DNA from: Oceanitalea sp047302425
GTDB taxonomy: Bacteria > Actinomycetota > Actinomycetes > Actinomycetales > Actinomycetaceae
NCBI RefSeq assembly: GCF_047302425.1
Contig: NZ_CP154855.1
Span: 2,604,001-2,668,000 of the forward strand
Direction: 5' to 3'
Length of the DNA stretch: 64,000 bases
Positions 24,865 to 36,359 of this stretch are shown here, piece after piece. The notes below the pieces were generated by a model that was not told where the DNA came from, ran no database searches, and saw only the letters and a program-made list of their open reading frames with translations. Within the stretch, counting starts at the first letter, position 1. Each line of letters opens with the position of its first letter. The position numbers and the translations under genes were made by a program.

Positions 24865-25991
24865 AGCCCGAGCACCTCCTGTAGGGCCGCCCGGAAGGCG
24901 GCCATCTCCGCAGCGGTACCGATCGATACCCGCAGCCATCCTGGCGGACCGACGACCCGGATGAGAACTCCCCGGTCCAGCAGCCCCTGCCACACCCTCT
25001 CACGGTCCTCGAGGTGGCCGAAGAGGACGAAGTTGGCGTCCGAGTCCGCGACCGTGAAGCCCTGCTCGCGCAGCCAGGTGACGGTGCGGTCCCGCTCGGC
25101 ACGCAGCTCGGCGACCTGCGCCATGAGCTCCCCGCGGTGGCGCAGCGCCGCCCGCGCGACCGCCTGGGTGACGGCCGACAGGTGGTAGGGCAGGCGCACG
25201 ACGCGGAGCACGTCGACGAGCTCCGGCGCGGCGGCGAGGTAGCCCACGCGCGCGCCGGCCAGCCCGAAGGCCTTGGACATCGTCCGACTGACGGCCAGGT
25301 GCGGGTAGCGGTCGAGCAGGCTGAGCGCGCTCGGGGTGCCCTCGCGGCGGAACTCCGCGTAGGCCTCGTCGACGACGACGACGCTCGCCGTCGGTGCGCC
25401 GTCGGGGCCCGCGGGTCCGGTGGTGCGCGCCGCCTCGGCGACCGCCTCGATCGTCGCGAGCGGCAGCGCGGTCCCGGTCGGGTTGTTCGGGCTGGCGAGG
25501 AGGACGACGGCGGGCCGGTGCTCGGTCAGCTGGGCGACGGCGTGGGCGGGGTCGAGGGTGAAGTCCTCCTCGCGGCGTCCGGCGACCCACGCCGTCATCG
25601 TGTCGCGCGCGTACTCGGGGTACATCGAGTAGGTCGGCGCGAAGGACAGCGCCGTGCGCCCCGGCCCGCCGAAGGCCTGGAGGAGGTGGAGCATGACCTC
25701 GTTGGAGCCGTTGGCGGCCCACAGGTGCTCGGCGCGCAGGCCGGTGGCCCCGGACTCGACGGCGAGGTACTCGGCCAGGTCCGCGCGCAGGCCGAGGAAG
25801 TCCCGGTCCGGGTAGCGGTTGAGGCCGCTCCCGGCCTCCGCGACGGCGGCGGCGAGGTCGGCGACGACGGCCGCCGACGGCGGGTGCGGGTTCTCGTTGA
25901 CGTTGAGGAGGACGGGCACGTCGAGCTGCGGTGCGCCGTAGGGCTGGAGGCCGGCGAGGTCCGGCCGCACCGGGAGGGAGGTCTCAGGCAC
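24861..25991 (-). CDS. hisC: Histidinol-phosphate aminotransferase
   Basis: 376 aa PLP enzyme of fold type I. The Schiff-base Lys is K240 in SRTMSKAFGLAGARVGY; VLLASPNNPTGT and VVVDEAYAEFRREG are the other PLP contacts. It transaminates imidazole acetol phosphate with glutamate. It is the first gene of this his segment; hisD, which normally precedes it, is about 9 kb away. Confidence 0.95.
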   Translation of the reverse strand: MPETSLPVRPDLAGLQPYGAPQLDVPVLLNVNENPHPPSAAVVADLAAAVAEAGSGLNRYPDRDFLGLRADLAEYLAVESGATGLRAEHLWAANGSNEVMLHLLQAFGGPGRTALSFAPTYSMYPEYARDTMTAWVAGRREEDFTLDPAHAVAQLTEHRPAVVLLASPNNPTGTALPLATIEAVAEAARTTGPAGPDGAPTASVVVVDEAYAEFRREGTPSALSLLDRYPHLAVSRTMSKAFGLAGARVGYLAAAPELVDVLRVVRLPYHLSAVTQAVARAALRHRGELMAQVAELRAERDRTVTWLREQGFTVADSDANFVLFGHLEDRERVWQGLLDRGVLIRVVGPPGWLRVSIGTAAEMAAFRAALQEVLGL

Positions 25992-26043
25992 GTTCGCCAG
26001 TCTATGACCGCCGGCGGCGCGCCCGGGGGCCGCGTCCAGGTCC

Positions 26044-26799
26044 TCAGTAGTAGACGGCCAGCGCCCCGTTGGGCCCGTCGATGACCTGGACGGGGGTGTC
26101 GAAGACCCGGGTGAGGACCGGCTCGGTCATGATCGACTCGCAGGTGCCGAACTCGGCGACCTTGCCGTCCTTGACCGCGCAGATGTAGTCCGCGTAGTGG
26201 CTGGCGAAGTTGATGTCGTGGAGGACGACGACGATCGTGCGGCCCAGCTCGGCGGCGGCCCGGCGCAGGTGCTTCATCATCTGCACGGAGTGGCGCATGT
26301 CGAGGTTGTTGAGCGGCTCGTCGAGGAGGACGAACTCGGTGTCCTGGCACAGCACCATGGCGACGTAGGCGCGCTGGCGCTGTCCGCCGGAGAGCTGGTC
26401 GAGGTAGCGGTCCTCGAGGTCCCCGAGCTCGAGGAAGTCGATGGCCTCGCTGACGAGCTCCTCGTCGAGCGCGGTGAGTCGGCCCTTGGAGTAGGGGAAG
26501 CGGCCGAAGGCGACGAGCTGGCGGACGGTGAGCCGGGTGATGAAGTGGTTCTCCTGGCGCAGCACCGAGACGATCTTGGCGAGGTCCTTGGAGGCCGTGC
26601 TCGTCACGTCGTAGCCGGCGATCTCGATCGTGCCGGCGTCCAGGCCGAGCAGGCGCCCGATCATCGTGAGGAGCGTCGACTTGCCCGCCCCGTTGGGGCC
26701 GATGAGGGCGGTGATGCCGCCGGCGGGGATCGTGAGGTCGACGGGGCCGATGACGACCTCGCTGCTGTAGTCCTTGCGGACGTCGCTCAGGGTGATCAC
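26044..26799 (-). CDS. Iron-siderophore ABC transporter, ATP-binding protein
   Basis: 251 aa. Walker A GPNGAGKST, Q-loop VLRQENHF, signature LSGGQRQRA, Walker B FVLLDEP and the H-loop VVVLHDINFASHYAD are all present. It drives import through the two FecCD permeases encoded just upstream. GTG 26799 overlaps the permease stop (GTGA), with AAGGGA six bases upstream. Last gene of the operon. Confidence 0.92.
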   Translation of the reverse strand: MITLSDVRKDYSSEVVIGPVDLTIPAGGITALIGPNGAGKSTLLTMIGRLLGLDAGTIEIAGYDVTSTASKDLAKIVSVLRQENHFITRLTVRQLVAFGRFPYSKGRLTALDEELVSEAIDFLELGDLEDRYLDQLSGGQRQRAYVAMVLCQDTEFVLLDEPLNNLDMRHSVQMMKHLRRAAAELGRTIVVVLHDINFASHYADYICAVKDGKVAEFGTCESIMTEPVLTRVFDTPVQVIDGPNGALAVYY

Positions 26800-27878
26800 A
26801 GGCGTCCCTTTCGCAGGATGACGACGAGGAAGACGGTGCCGCCGACGAGCTCGATGATGATCGAGACGACGCCCTGGGCGTAGAAGACGTGGTTCATGAC
26901 GAAGTACGCGCCGGCCAGGACGACGAAGCCGACGAGCACGGCCACCGGGAAGACGTGGCGGTGGTCGTGGGTGTCGGCGAACTGGTAGGCGAGGGTCGCG
27001 ACGAGGAAGCCGAAGAAGGTCATCGGCCCGACGAGGGCGGTGGAGACGGCCATGAGGACGGCGACGAGGAGCAGCACCTTGACGAGCTCGGCGCGGTGGC
27101 TCAGGCCCAGCGACGTCGTCGCGCCCTTGCCCAGGGCCAGCACGTTGAGCCGCCGGGCGCGCGCCCAGAGGAGGCCGCCGGCGACGAGGACGAGCGGGAC
27201 GGCGACGGGCAGGTAGGAGGCGTCGGCCTTGGTCACCGAGCCGAACAGGCGGGCGGTGAGGACGTCGAACTCGCTGGGGGTGAGCAGCCGCTGCATGAAG
27301 GTCGAGACCGAGCCCAGCCCGCCGCCGATGACGATCCCGATGAGGAGCATCACGTGGAGGTTCCCGTACTTGCCCGACAGCAGCCAGCCGTACAGCGCGA
27401 CAGCCAGCCCCACCATGAGGACCACCTGGAGGACGAACTGCGGCACCCCGGTGAGCGCGACGATGCCGGCGGCGCCGAGGAAGTAGACGGCCGCCGTCTG
27501 CACCGCGACGTACAGGGACTCGAAGCCCATGATCGAGGGCGTGATGATCCGGTTGTTCGTCACCGTCTGGAAGCTCACGGTGGCGATCGCCTGGCAGAAC
27601 GCGACGATCGCCATGACGAGGACGTTCTTCAGCCGCAGCTGGACGATCCGCCAGAAGCCGTCCGAGCCGAAGGGCATGGGGTTGTCCCACATGACCAGCC
27701 CGGCCGCGAGGGTGAGCGCGAGGACGGCGAGCGTGACGACGACGGCCGCGTACCGCCGTCGGGCACGGGCGGTGGGCAGCGGCCCGGAGGCGCGGCGGCG
27801 CGGCGCGGCGGCCGGCAGCGGGGGCGTGGTCCGCGCGGGGGTCGTGGTCCGCGGCGCCGCGGGCAGGAGGCTAACCAC
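26796..27878 (-). CDS. Iron-siderophore ABC transporter permease (FecCD family), second
   Basis: 360 aa. About 40 Pro/Ala/Arg-rich residues precede roughly nine membrane helices. Family features include NRIITPSIMGFESLY, GIVIGGGLGSV and VSTALVGPMTFFGFLVATLA. Start is the GTG at 27878, overlapping the first permease gene by 8 bp. It forms the heterodimeric channel with that permease. Confidence 0.9.
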   Translation of the reverse strand: MVSLLPAAPRTTTPARTTPPLPAAAPRRRASGPLPTARARRRYAAVVVTLAVLALTLAAGLVMWDNPMPFGSDGFWRIVQLRLKNVLVMAIVAFCQAIATVSFQTVTNNRIITPSIMGFESLYVAVQTAAVYFLGAAGIVALTGVPQFVLQVVLMVGLAVALYGWLLSGKYGNLHVMLLIGIVIGGGLGSVSTFMQRLLTPSEFDVLTARLFGSVTKADASYLPVAVPLVLVAGGLLWARARRLNVLALGKGATTSLGLSHRAELVKVLLLVAVLMAVSTALVGPMTFFGFLVATLAYQFADTHDHRHVFPVAVLVGFVVLAGAYFVMNHVFYAQGVVSIIIELVGGTVFLVVILRKGRL

Positions 27879-28863
27879 GACGACGCTGCCGGAGGATGAG
27901 CAGGACGAAGACGGCGGCGCCCAGGACGCCGAGGATGAGGGACACGGGCACCTCGAAGGGCATGATGATCGTCCGGCCGACGAGGTCGCAGGCGGCGACG
28001 ATGCCGATGCCGAGCAGGCAGACCCACGGCAGGTTGCTGCGCAGGTCGTCGCCGCGGACGAGCGAGACGATGTTGGGGACGATGAGCCCGAGGAAGGGCA
28101 GGTTGCCGACGACGACGGTCACCACCCCGGTGGCGACGGCGATGAGGCCGGTGCCGAGGAGGACGACCTTGTTGTAGTCGAGGCCGACGTTGGTCGCGAT
28201 CTCCTTGCCCAGGCCAGCGACGGTGAAGCGGTCGGCGGCGATGAACACGACGACCACGACGACGGCGACGATCCACAGCGGCTCGTACTGGCCGCGGAGG
28301 ACCGAGGTGAAGCTGCCGGCGAACCACACGCCCAGGCTCTGGAGCATGTCGGTCTGCAGGGCGATGAAGGTCGACACCGAGCCGACGACGGCGCCGAGCA
28401 TGATCCCGACGATCGGCACGATGAGCGAGGAGCGCAGCGAGACGCGGCTGAGGAAGAGGAAGAAGAGCATCGTGCCGACGAAGGAGGCGACGATGGCTCC
28501 GCCCATCCGGGCCGCGATGCTCGCCCCGGGCACGAGGATGGTGACCGCGAGGAGACCGAGACCGGCCCACTCGGTGGTGCCCGTCGTCGTCGGCTCGACG
28601 AAGCGGTTCTGCGTGAGGAGCTGCATGACCAGCCCCGACATCGCCATCGCGGCGCCCGCGAGGACGAGCGCGATGGTCCGCGGGACGCGGGTGATGGCGA
28701 ACATCTCCCCGCCGTCCTCGGCACCGACGACGTCGTAGACGCCGGTGAAGAGGGAGGCGAGGAGGAGGACGCCGACGACGGCGGCCCCGACCAGGAGCCG
28801 CCAGTCGAAGAGCCGGCCCGCGGAGCGTGCCCGGGGCCCGGCGTCGGTGGTTGTCATCGTCAT
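27871..28863 (-). CDS. Iron-siderophore ABC transporter permease (FecCD family), first
   Basis: 330 aa, many membrane helices. RVPRTIALVLAGAAMAMSG is the conserved entry motif of FecCD permeases, and NLPFLGLIVPNIVSLV and GRTIIMPFEVPVSLILGVLG are near the C-terminus. ATG 28863. A strong hairpin lies in the 53-bp gap to the upstream binding-protein gene and may lower expression of the membrane parts. Confidence 0.92.
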   Translation of the reverse strand: MTMTTTDAGPRARSAGRLFDWRLLVGAAVVGVLLLASLFTGVYDVVGAEDGGEMFAITRVPRTIALVLAGAAMAMSGLVMQLLTQNRFVEPTTTGTTEWAGLGLLAVTILVPGASIAARMGGAIVASFVGTMLFFLFLSRVSLRSSLIVPIVGIMLGAVVGSVSTFIALQTDMLQSLGVWFAGSFTSVLRGQYEPLWIVAVVVVVVFIAADRFTVAGLGKEIATNVGLDYNKVVLLGTGLIAVATGVVTVVVGNLPFLGLIVPNIVSLVRGDDLRSNLPWVCLLGIGIVAACDLVGRTIIMPFEVPVSLILGVLGAAVFVLLILRQRRRG

Positions 28864-28880
28864 CCTCGAAGAAGTGCGAC

Positions 28881-28908
28881 GGTGGGGCCGGCTCGCGCCG
28901 GCCCCACC
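28881..28908. terminator. Intercistronic hairpin after the binding-protein gene
   Basis: Perfect 12-bp stem (GGTGGGGCCGGC / GCCGGCCCCACC) with a TCGC loop, between the binding-protein stop (28917) and the permease start (28863). No T-run. Probably a partial terminator or an mRNA 3' stabiliser that raises the binding-protein:permease ratio. Confidence 0.6.
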
Positions 28909-28916
28909 GGGCGGTG

Positions 28917-29927
28917 TCAGCGTGCGGCCTCGAAGGCGTCGGCCAGGGTGTTGAAGAACTCGGTGTAGGTCTGGATGCCCTCGTTGGTGTAGGTGTCCGC
29001 GGGCATGTAGACGAGCTGGTCCTCCTGCACGGCGGTGACGCCGGTGAGCGCCTCGGAGCCCTCGAGGACCTCGGCGGCCGGGGCGTACTCCGGCTCGTCC
29101 GCGGCGACGGCCGCGTCACGGTCCATGACGAGGATCCAGTCCGGGTTGGAGTCGGCGATGGCCTCGACGGAGATGTCGTCGCCCTGGTGGTCCTCGCTGG
29201 CGTCGGGGACCTCGAGCGCCGGGGTGAGGTCGAGGACGTCGAAGACCGGGCCGAGGGTGCGGCCGGTGCCCGGCGCGGAGTAGCCGATCTCGCCGCCGGA
29301 GGTGATGACGGCCATGACGGTGTCGGCGGAGTCGTAGGCCTCGCGGGCCCGCTCGATCGCGGCGTCGAGGTCGGCGTTGAGCTCCTCGGCCTCGGCCTGC
29401 TTGCCGAAGATCTCGCCCAGCACCGTGGTCTGGCGCTTGAGCTCGTCGGTGAAGAGCTCGCCGTCGCGCGGGTCGAGCTCGAGGACGACGGCCTCGGGCG
29501 CGAGGGAGACGAAGTCGTCGTGGTAGTCGGCGAAGCGCTGGCCGTTGATGATGAGGTCCGGCTCGGCGGCGACGACGGCCTCGAGGTCGGGCTCGCGGTG
29601 GTTGCCGAGGTCGATGATCGACTCGTCCTGCGCGTAGGGGATGGTGTCGGGCATGAGGGCCACGGCGGCGGCGCTCAGCTCGACGTCCCACGCGGCGAGG
29701 GTCTCGAAGGTGCGGTTGTCGGTCGCGACGACCGACCGCGGCGGCGTGGTGATCGTCTGCGTGCCGTTGTTGTCCTCGACCTCGACGGACGTGGCGGTGG
29801 CGGTGGCCTCGGCACCTGCGTCGGTGTCGGTCGCGTCGGCCTGCCCGCAGGCGGCGAGCGCCAGGACGGCGACGACGGCTGCGCCGGTGACGCGCACCGG
29901 GCGGCGAAGAGGGGAAGCGATGCTCAT
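28917..29927 (-). CDS. Iron-siderophore ABC transporter substrate-binding lipoprotein
   Basis: 336 aa. The signal peptide ends in a lipobox (VLALAACG), then a Thr/Asp-rich linker and a class III (helical backbone) periplasmic-binding fold: VVATDNRTFETLAAWDVE, PDLIINGQRFADYHDDF, NPDWILVMDRDAA. Overall it resembles the FatB/CeuE-like group that binds petrobactin- or catechol-type ferric siderophores; the ligand is inferred. First gene of the four-gene importer operon, 65 bp downstream of an IdeR/DtxR-type box. Confidence 0.9.
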   Translation of the reverse strand: MSIASPLRRPVRVTGAAVVAVLALAACGQADATDTDAGAEATATATSVEVEDNNGTQTITTPPRSVVATDNRTFETLAAWDVELSAAAVALMPDTIPYAQDESIIDLGNHREPDLEAVVAAEPDLIINGQRFADYHDDFVSLAPEAVVLELDPRDGELFTDELKRQTTVLGEIFGKQAEAEELNADLDAAIERAREAYDSADTVMAVITSGGEIGYSAPGTGRTLGPVFDVLDLTPALEVPDASEDHQGDDISVEAIADSNPDWILVMDRDAAVAADEPEYAPAAEVLEGSEALTGVTAVQEDQLVYMPADTYTNEGIQTYTEFFNTLADAFEAAR

Positions 29928-30259
29928 GGGTGTCCTTCACTCGTGGGCTGGGACCGGTGGCGCCGGGCCGGCCTGTGGGGCCAATCTAACTGTTAGGTAA
30001 GCCTTACCTACAAGCCCTTGACCCAATTTTGTCCCGGTGGCGTTGCGTAATTCATGCCAAGGGAGGAGCGAACTCCGCACAGTGGCGCCGTTCGCGCCCC
30101 AGTGGGCCGGTTGTCGAATTGGCCGGTGCTGTGACACACCTCACCGGCGCGGCGCCCTGCCCGCGCGAGCGACAAGAGCCGGATTCCTCCGGATCGCCCG
30201 ACTTCTCGCCCCGAGACGGGAGGTCGGTGGGCCGTGGGAGCGTAGGGGCAGGAGGCGAC
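29928..30259. other. Divergent regulatory region between siderophore operon and recQ
   Basis: 332 bp with no supported gene, between two divergent starts. It holds the iron box at 29993-30011 and the promoter of the siderophore operon on the minus strand. The right half should hold the recQ promoter. Composition near the box is A/T-richer than the surroundings, as expected of promoters in a high-GC genome. Confidence 0.7.
29993..30011. promoter_or_regulatory. DtxR/IdeR-type iron box
   Basis: TTAGGTAAGCCTTACCTAC is a near-perfect 19-bp palindrome (8 of 9 arm pairs). On the minus strand it matches the consensus TTAGGTTAGGCTAACCTAA at 16 of 19 positions. It lies 65 bp upstream of the siderophore-binding protein start, so iron-loaded DtxR/IdeR would be expected to repress the importer. 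Confidence 0.85.
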
Positions 30260-32449
<2,190 letters not shown>

Positions 32450-32497
32450 GCGGCGCCGGACCGTACGATCCCAGGACGCGCCCCACCGGAGGAAGTC

Positions 32498-33964
32498 ATG
32501 CCCGAGTTCACCGTCGACCTCAGCGACGCCCTCGACCCGCTCGTCCTGGCCGTCGACATCGGCTCGACGGGTAGCCGCGGCGGCGTCTACGACGCCCGCG
32601 GCCTCCCGGTCGCGGGGCTGCGGCACAAGGTGCGCCACGCCTTCACCACCGCGACCGACGGCACGTCGGTCATCGACCCGCTCCAGGTGGTGGCCGAGGT
32701 GGAGCAGGTCCTCGACGCGGTCGCCCGCCCGGAGCTGGCCGGGAGGATCACCGGCGTCGCGCTCGACACCTTCGCCTCCTCGCTCGTGGGCGTCGACGCC
32801 GCCGGTGAGCCGCTCACCCCCTGCTACACCTACGCCGACTCCCGCTGCGGGCCGCAGGTCGCGGCGCTGCGCGCCGAGCTGGACGAGGCCGAGGTGCAGC
32901 AGCGGACCGGGACCCGGCTCCACTCGAGCTACCTGCCCGCCCGCCTGCGCTGGCTGCGGGAGACCGAGCCGCAGACCTTCGAGCAGGTGGCGCGGTGGCT
33001 CTCGCTGGGCGAGCTCATCGTCCTGCGCCTCACCGGGACCACCGCCGTCGGCACGTCGACGGCGGCGTGGACCGGCCTGCTCGACCGGCTGCGCGGCACG
33101 TGGGACGAGGGCATGCTCGCCGTCGCCGGTATCGCGGCCGCGAGCCTCTCCCCGATCCACCACCCCGACCAGCCGCTCACCGGCGTCACCACGCGCTGGC
33201 CGGCCCTCGCCGGGGCCGCGTGGTTCCCCGTCGTCACCGACGGTCTGGCCGCCAACCTCGGGACGGGGGCGAGCGACCCCCGGACGGTCGTCGCGTCCTT
33301 CGCGACGAGCGGCGCCGTGCGGGTGCGGGTGCCCGCGGAGGTGCCCGAGCTGCCCTCGGGGCTGTGGGCCTACCGGGTGGACGCGGAGCACGCCCTGCTC
33401 GGCGGGGCCCTCAACGACGTCGGGCGCGGCGCAGCCTGGCTGGAGGCCACGCTGCGGCTGGAGGTCCCCCTCGACGACGTGCTCGCCGCCGATCCCGACC
33501 CCGCCACGCCGATGGCGCTGCCCTTCCTCACCGGCGAGCGCAGCACCGGGTGGGCGGCCGACGCGCGCGCCGTGCTCGCCGGTCTCTCGGCCGCCACCAC
33601 CCCGGAGTCGATCGCCCGCGGCATGCTCGAGGGCGTGGCGCTGAGCTACGGCCGCGTGGTCGACGAGCTCACCCGGGTGGCCCCGCGCCCCGAGCAGATC
33701 CTCGCCAGCGGCCGGATGAGCCAGTCACTGCCGCACCTGCTCCAGCTCCTCGCCGACGTCGCCGGGGTGCCGGTGACCCCGGTGACGATCAAACGCTCCA
33801 CGCTCCACGGCACCGCGCTGCTCGCGCTGGAGACGGTCGCGCCCGGGGTGGAGCGGGCGGCGCCCACCACGGCGGCCACCGTGGAGCCGGTGGCCGGGCG
33901 CGCCGGCTACTACGCCGAGCGTGCCGAGCGCTTCGCGTCGCTCTACTCCGCCGTGGTGGGCTGA
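32498..33964 (+). CDS. FGGY-family carbohydrate kinase (gluconokinase-like)
   Basis: 488 aa, normal for FGGY kinases. The N-terminal ATP/sugar fold starts LVLAVDIGSTGSRGGVYDARG; GTSTAAWTGLLDR and the C-terminal ILASGRMSQSLPHLLQLLAD are FGGY features. Gluconate is the most likely substrate by overall resemblance, but this is a family guess. It follows recQ after 48 bp and may be co-transcribed. Its stop (33964) is only 4 bp from the stop of the convergent lipoprotein gene. Confidence 0.82.
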   Translation: MPEFTVDLSDALDPLVLAVDIGSTGSRGGVYDARGLPVAGLRHKVRHAFTTATDGTSVIDPLQVVAEVEQVLDAVARPELAGRITGVALDTFASSLVGVDAAGEPLTPCYTYADSRCGPQVAALRAELDEAEVQQRTGTRLHSSYLPARLRWLRETEPQTFEQVARWLSLGELIVLRLTGTTAVGTSTAAWTGLLDRLRGTWDEGMLAVAGIAAASLSPIHHPDQPLTGVTTRWPALAGAAWFPVVTDGLAANLGTGASDPRTVVASFATSGAVRVRVPAEVPELPSGLWAYRVDAEHALLGGALNDVGRGAAWLEATLRLEVPLDDVLAADPDPATPMALPFLTGERSTGWAADARAVLAGLSAATTPESIARGMLEGVALSYGRVVDELTRVAPRPEQILASGRMSQSLPHLLQLLADVAGVPVTPVTIKRSTLHGTALLALETVAPGVERAAPTTAATVEPVAGRAGYYAERAERFASLYSAVVG

Positions 33965-33968
33965 CGCC

Positions 33969-34709
33969 TCACAGGTGGTAGGTGATGTCCGCGCCGGCGC
34001 GCAGCTCCTCGAGGAGGGCCTGGACGGCCTCGCCCTCGTGCTGCTGCGCGAGCTGCGCCTCCAGCTGGGGGCGGACCTCCTCGAACTCCGGCAGCTCGCC
34101 CTCGCCACCGCCCTGGGCGACGGCGTCGTCGTAGAGCTGGCGGGCGTCCTCCTCGGAGGGGGTGAAGTCCCCGGCCTCGGCGGCGAAGAGCTGCTCGAGG
34201 GCGGTCTGCTCCTCGAGCTGCGCGAGCGCCTCCTCGCGGCCCAGGCCCTGCTCCTCGAGGGCGGTGAAGAGCTCGTCGGCGGAGCCGAGCCCACTGGCGG
34301 CGGCCACCTCCTCGGCGGCGGCGTCGACCTCCTCGGCGCTGGGCGCGATCGAGCGGGCCTCGGCCTCGGCGAGGAGCAGCTCGGTGTCGACCAGGCCCTC
34401 GGCGGTGCTCTGCTTGAGGGCCTCCTGGTCCACCTCCTCGCCCGTCATCTGCGACTGCATGAAGGCCTGCTGGAGCTGGCCCTCGTAGACCTGGGTGAAC
34501 TCCTCCAGCGTGACCTCCACGCCGTTGACCTCCGCGACGACGTCGGGCAGGCCCTCGAGGTCCGGGACGGGAGGCGTGGGCGCCTCCTGGCTCTCCTCGG
34601 CCGCCGGAGAGGTCGTCTCCGCGGTCGAGTCGGCGTCGTCGTCGGCCCCGCCGCAGGCCGTCACGGCCAGCAGGAGGGCAGCGGTCGCCACGGCAACCTT
34701 GGTTCGCAT
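33969..34709 (-). CDS. SurA N-terminal-domain-like lipoprotein (foldase-type)
   Basis: 246 aa. The signal peptide has lipobox LLAVTACG, then an acidic Ser/Thr/Glu linker. The remainder is helical, with the SurA_N pattern VVAEVNGVEVTLEEFTQVYEGQL and DTELLLAEAEARSIAPSAEEVD. No parvulin peptidyl-prolyl isomerase domain is evident, so it is more likely a chaperone than an isomerase. ATG 34709; upstream frames lack a plausible start. Array C lies about 100 bp upstream. Confidence 0.75.
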   Translation of the reverse strand: MRTKVAVATAALLLAVTACGGADDDADSTAETTSPAAEESQEAPTPPVPDLEGLPDVVAEVNGVEVTLEEFTQVYEGQLQQAFMQSQMTGEEVDQEALKQSTAEGLVDTELLLAEAEARSIAPSAEEVDAAAEEVAAASGLGSADELFTALEEQGLGREEALAQLEEQTALEQLFAAEAGDFTPSEEDARQLYDDAVAQGGGEGELPEFEEVRPQLEAQLAQQHEGEAVQALLEELRAGADITYHL

Positions 34710-34813
34710 GGGGGATTCCTCTCCGGAAGACAAGGCTCCAGCGTGCGCGCCGCCCCACACCCCGCGCAAGCGCGCCACCGCCCCTCGCCCGAACCTTCAC
34801 CGAGCGCGCACAA

Positions 34814-34939
34814 CCGCCGACAGCACAGTTACCGCCGACAGCACACTTACCGCCGACAGCACAGTTACCGCCGACAGCACAGTTACCGCCGACAGCACAG
34901 TTAGCGCCGACAGCACAGTTACCGCCGACAGCACAGTTA
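34814..34939 (+). repeat. 18-bp tandem array C, seven units
   Basis: Seven copies of CCGCCGACAGCACAGTTA, nearly uniform (unit 2 has CACT, unit 6 starts GC). On the minus strand it reads TAACTGTGCTGTCGGCGG and begins about 20 bp 3' of the hisD stop, the same orientation relative to the upstream gene as array A after thpR. It occupies the gap before the lipoprotein gene. Confidence 0.95.
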
Positions 34940-34958
34940 GCGCCGCCGGGACCGCGTC

Positions 34959-36287
34959 TCAGCCCAGGCGGACGTCGACGGCGTCGGCGTGGGCCGGCAG
35001 GTCCTCGGAGACCGCGAGCGCCCGCAGCGGGCCGGCGACCTTCCGCAGCGCGGCGTCGTCGTACTCGATGACCTGGACGGGCTTGAGGAAGGCCATGACG
35101 CTGAGACCGGAGGCGAAGCGAGCGGTCCCGCCGGTGGGTAGCACGTGGTTGGACCCGGCGAGGTAGTCCCCCAGCGGCACCGGGGAGTAGGGCCCGACGA
35201 AGATCGCGCCCGCGTTGCGGATCCGCTCGGCGACGGCGGCCGCGTTCGCCGTCTGGATCTCCAGGTGCTCGGCGCCGTAGGCGTCGCACACGGCGATCCC
35301 CTGCTCCAGGTCCGTGACGAGCACGGTGCCCGACTGCGGCCCGGACAGTGCGGTGCGCACCCGCTCGGCGTGAGTGGTGGCGGCGGCCTGTCGCTCGATC
35401 TCCGCGTCGACGGCGTCGGCCAGCTCGGGGCTGTCGGTGACGAGGACGGAGGCGGCGGCGGGGTCGTGCTCGGCCTGGGAGATGAGGTCCGCGGCGACGA
35501 AACGCGGGTCCGCACCGCCGTCGGCGAGGACGGCGATCTCGGTGGTGCCGGCCTCGGCGTCGATGCCCACCCGGCCCATGACGGCGCGCTTGGCGGCGGC
35601 GACGAAGATGTTGCCCGGCCCGGTGACGACGTCGACGGGCGCGCACAGCTGCGCGGCGTCCGCCGTCCCCTCCTCGCCGGCGGCCCCGTAGGCGAGCATG
35701 CCCACAGCCTGCGCACCACCGACGGCGTAGACCTCCTCGACGCCGAGCAGCGCGCACGCGGCGAGGATCGTCGGGTGCGGCAGGCCGCCGAAGGCCTGCT
35801 GGGGCGGGCTGGCGACCGCGAGCGAGGGCACGCCCGCGACCTGCGCGGCGACGACGTTCATGACGACGGACGAGGGGTAGACGGCGAGGCCGCCGGGCAC
35901 GTAGAGCCCCACGCGGCTCACCGGCACCCACCGCTGGCGGACGTGGCCGCCGGGCAGGATCTCGGTGTCGCGCTCGGTGGGCAGCTGGGCGGTGTGACCG
36001 GCGCGGTTGTGGGCGATGGAGATCTCCAGCGCCTCGCGCACCTGCGGGTCCAGCTCCTCCAGCGCGGTGGCGAGCGCCTCGGCCGGCACCCGCAGGTGCT
36101 CGGGGCGCACGCCGTCGAAGCGCTCGGCGAGGTCGCGCAGGGCGGCGCCGCCGCGGGCGCGGACGTCCTGGAGGATCGGGAGCACCTGGGCCATGGCGGC
36201 CTCGACGTCGAGCGTCGCGCGCGGGAGCACGTCGACGAGGGCGGCGGGAGCGAGGTCGGTGTCGCGGAGGTCGATTCGCCTGAGCAT
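34959..36287 (-). CDS. hisD: Histidinol dehydrogenase
   Basis: 442 aa. VTGPGNIFVAAAKRAVMG is the family signature; SQAEHDP and EHLEIQ supply zinc ligands and the catalytic His. It oxidises L-histidinol to histidine in two NAD-dependent steps. ATG 36287; it is divergent from the S4 gene by 72 bp. It lies about 9 kb upstream of hisC rather than next to it, so it must have its own promoter. Confidence 0.96.
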   Translation of the reverse strand: MLRRIDLRDTDLAPAALVDVLPRATLDVEAAMAQVLPILQDVRARGGAALRDLAERFDGVRPEHLRVPAEALATALEELDPQVREALEISIAHNRAGHTAQLPTERDTEILPGGHVRQRWVPVSRVGLYVPGGLAVYPSSVVMNVVAAQVAGVPSLAVASPPQQAFGGLPHPTILAACALLGVEEVYAVGGAQAVGMLAYGAAGEEGTADAAQLCAPVDVVTGPGNIFVAAAKRAVMGRVGIDAEAGTTEIAVLADGGADPRFVAADLISQAEHDPAAASVLVTDSPELADAVDAEIERQAAATTHAERVRTALSGPQSGTVLVTDLEQGIAVCDAYGAEHLEIQTANAAAVAERIRNAGAIFVGPYSPVPLGDYLAGSNHVLPTGGTARFASGLSVMAFLKPVQVIEYDDAALRKVAGPLRALAVSEDLPAHADAVDVRLG

Positions 36288-36359
36288 GTGTCCGATCGTA
36301 TGCCGCGCCGTGGCGCGCGACGGGGGCCGTCCAGCCCACGACAGGGCATGATCTGTGCC

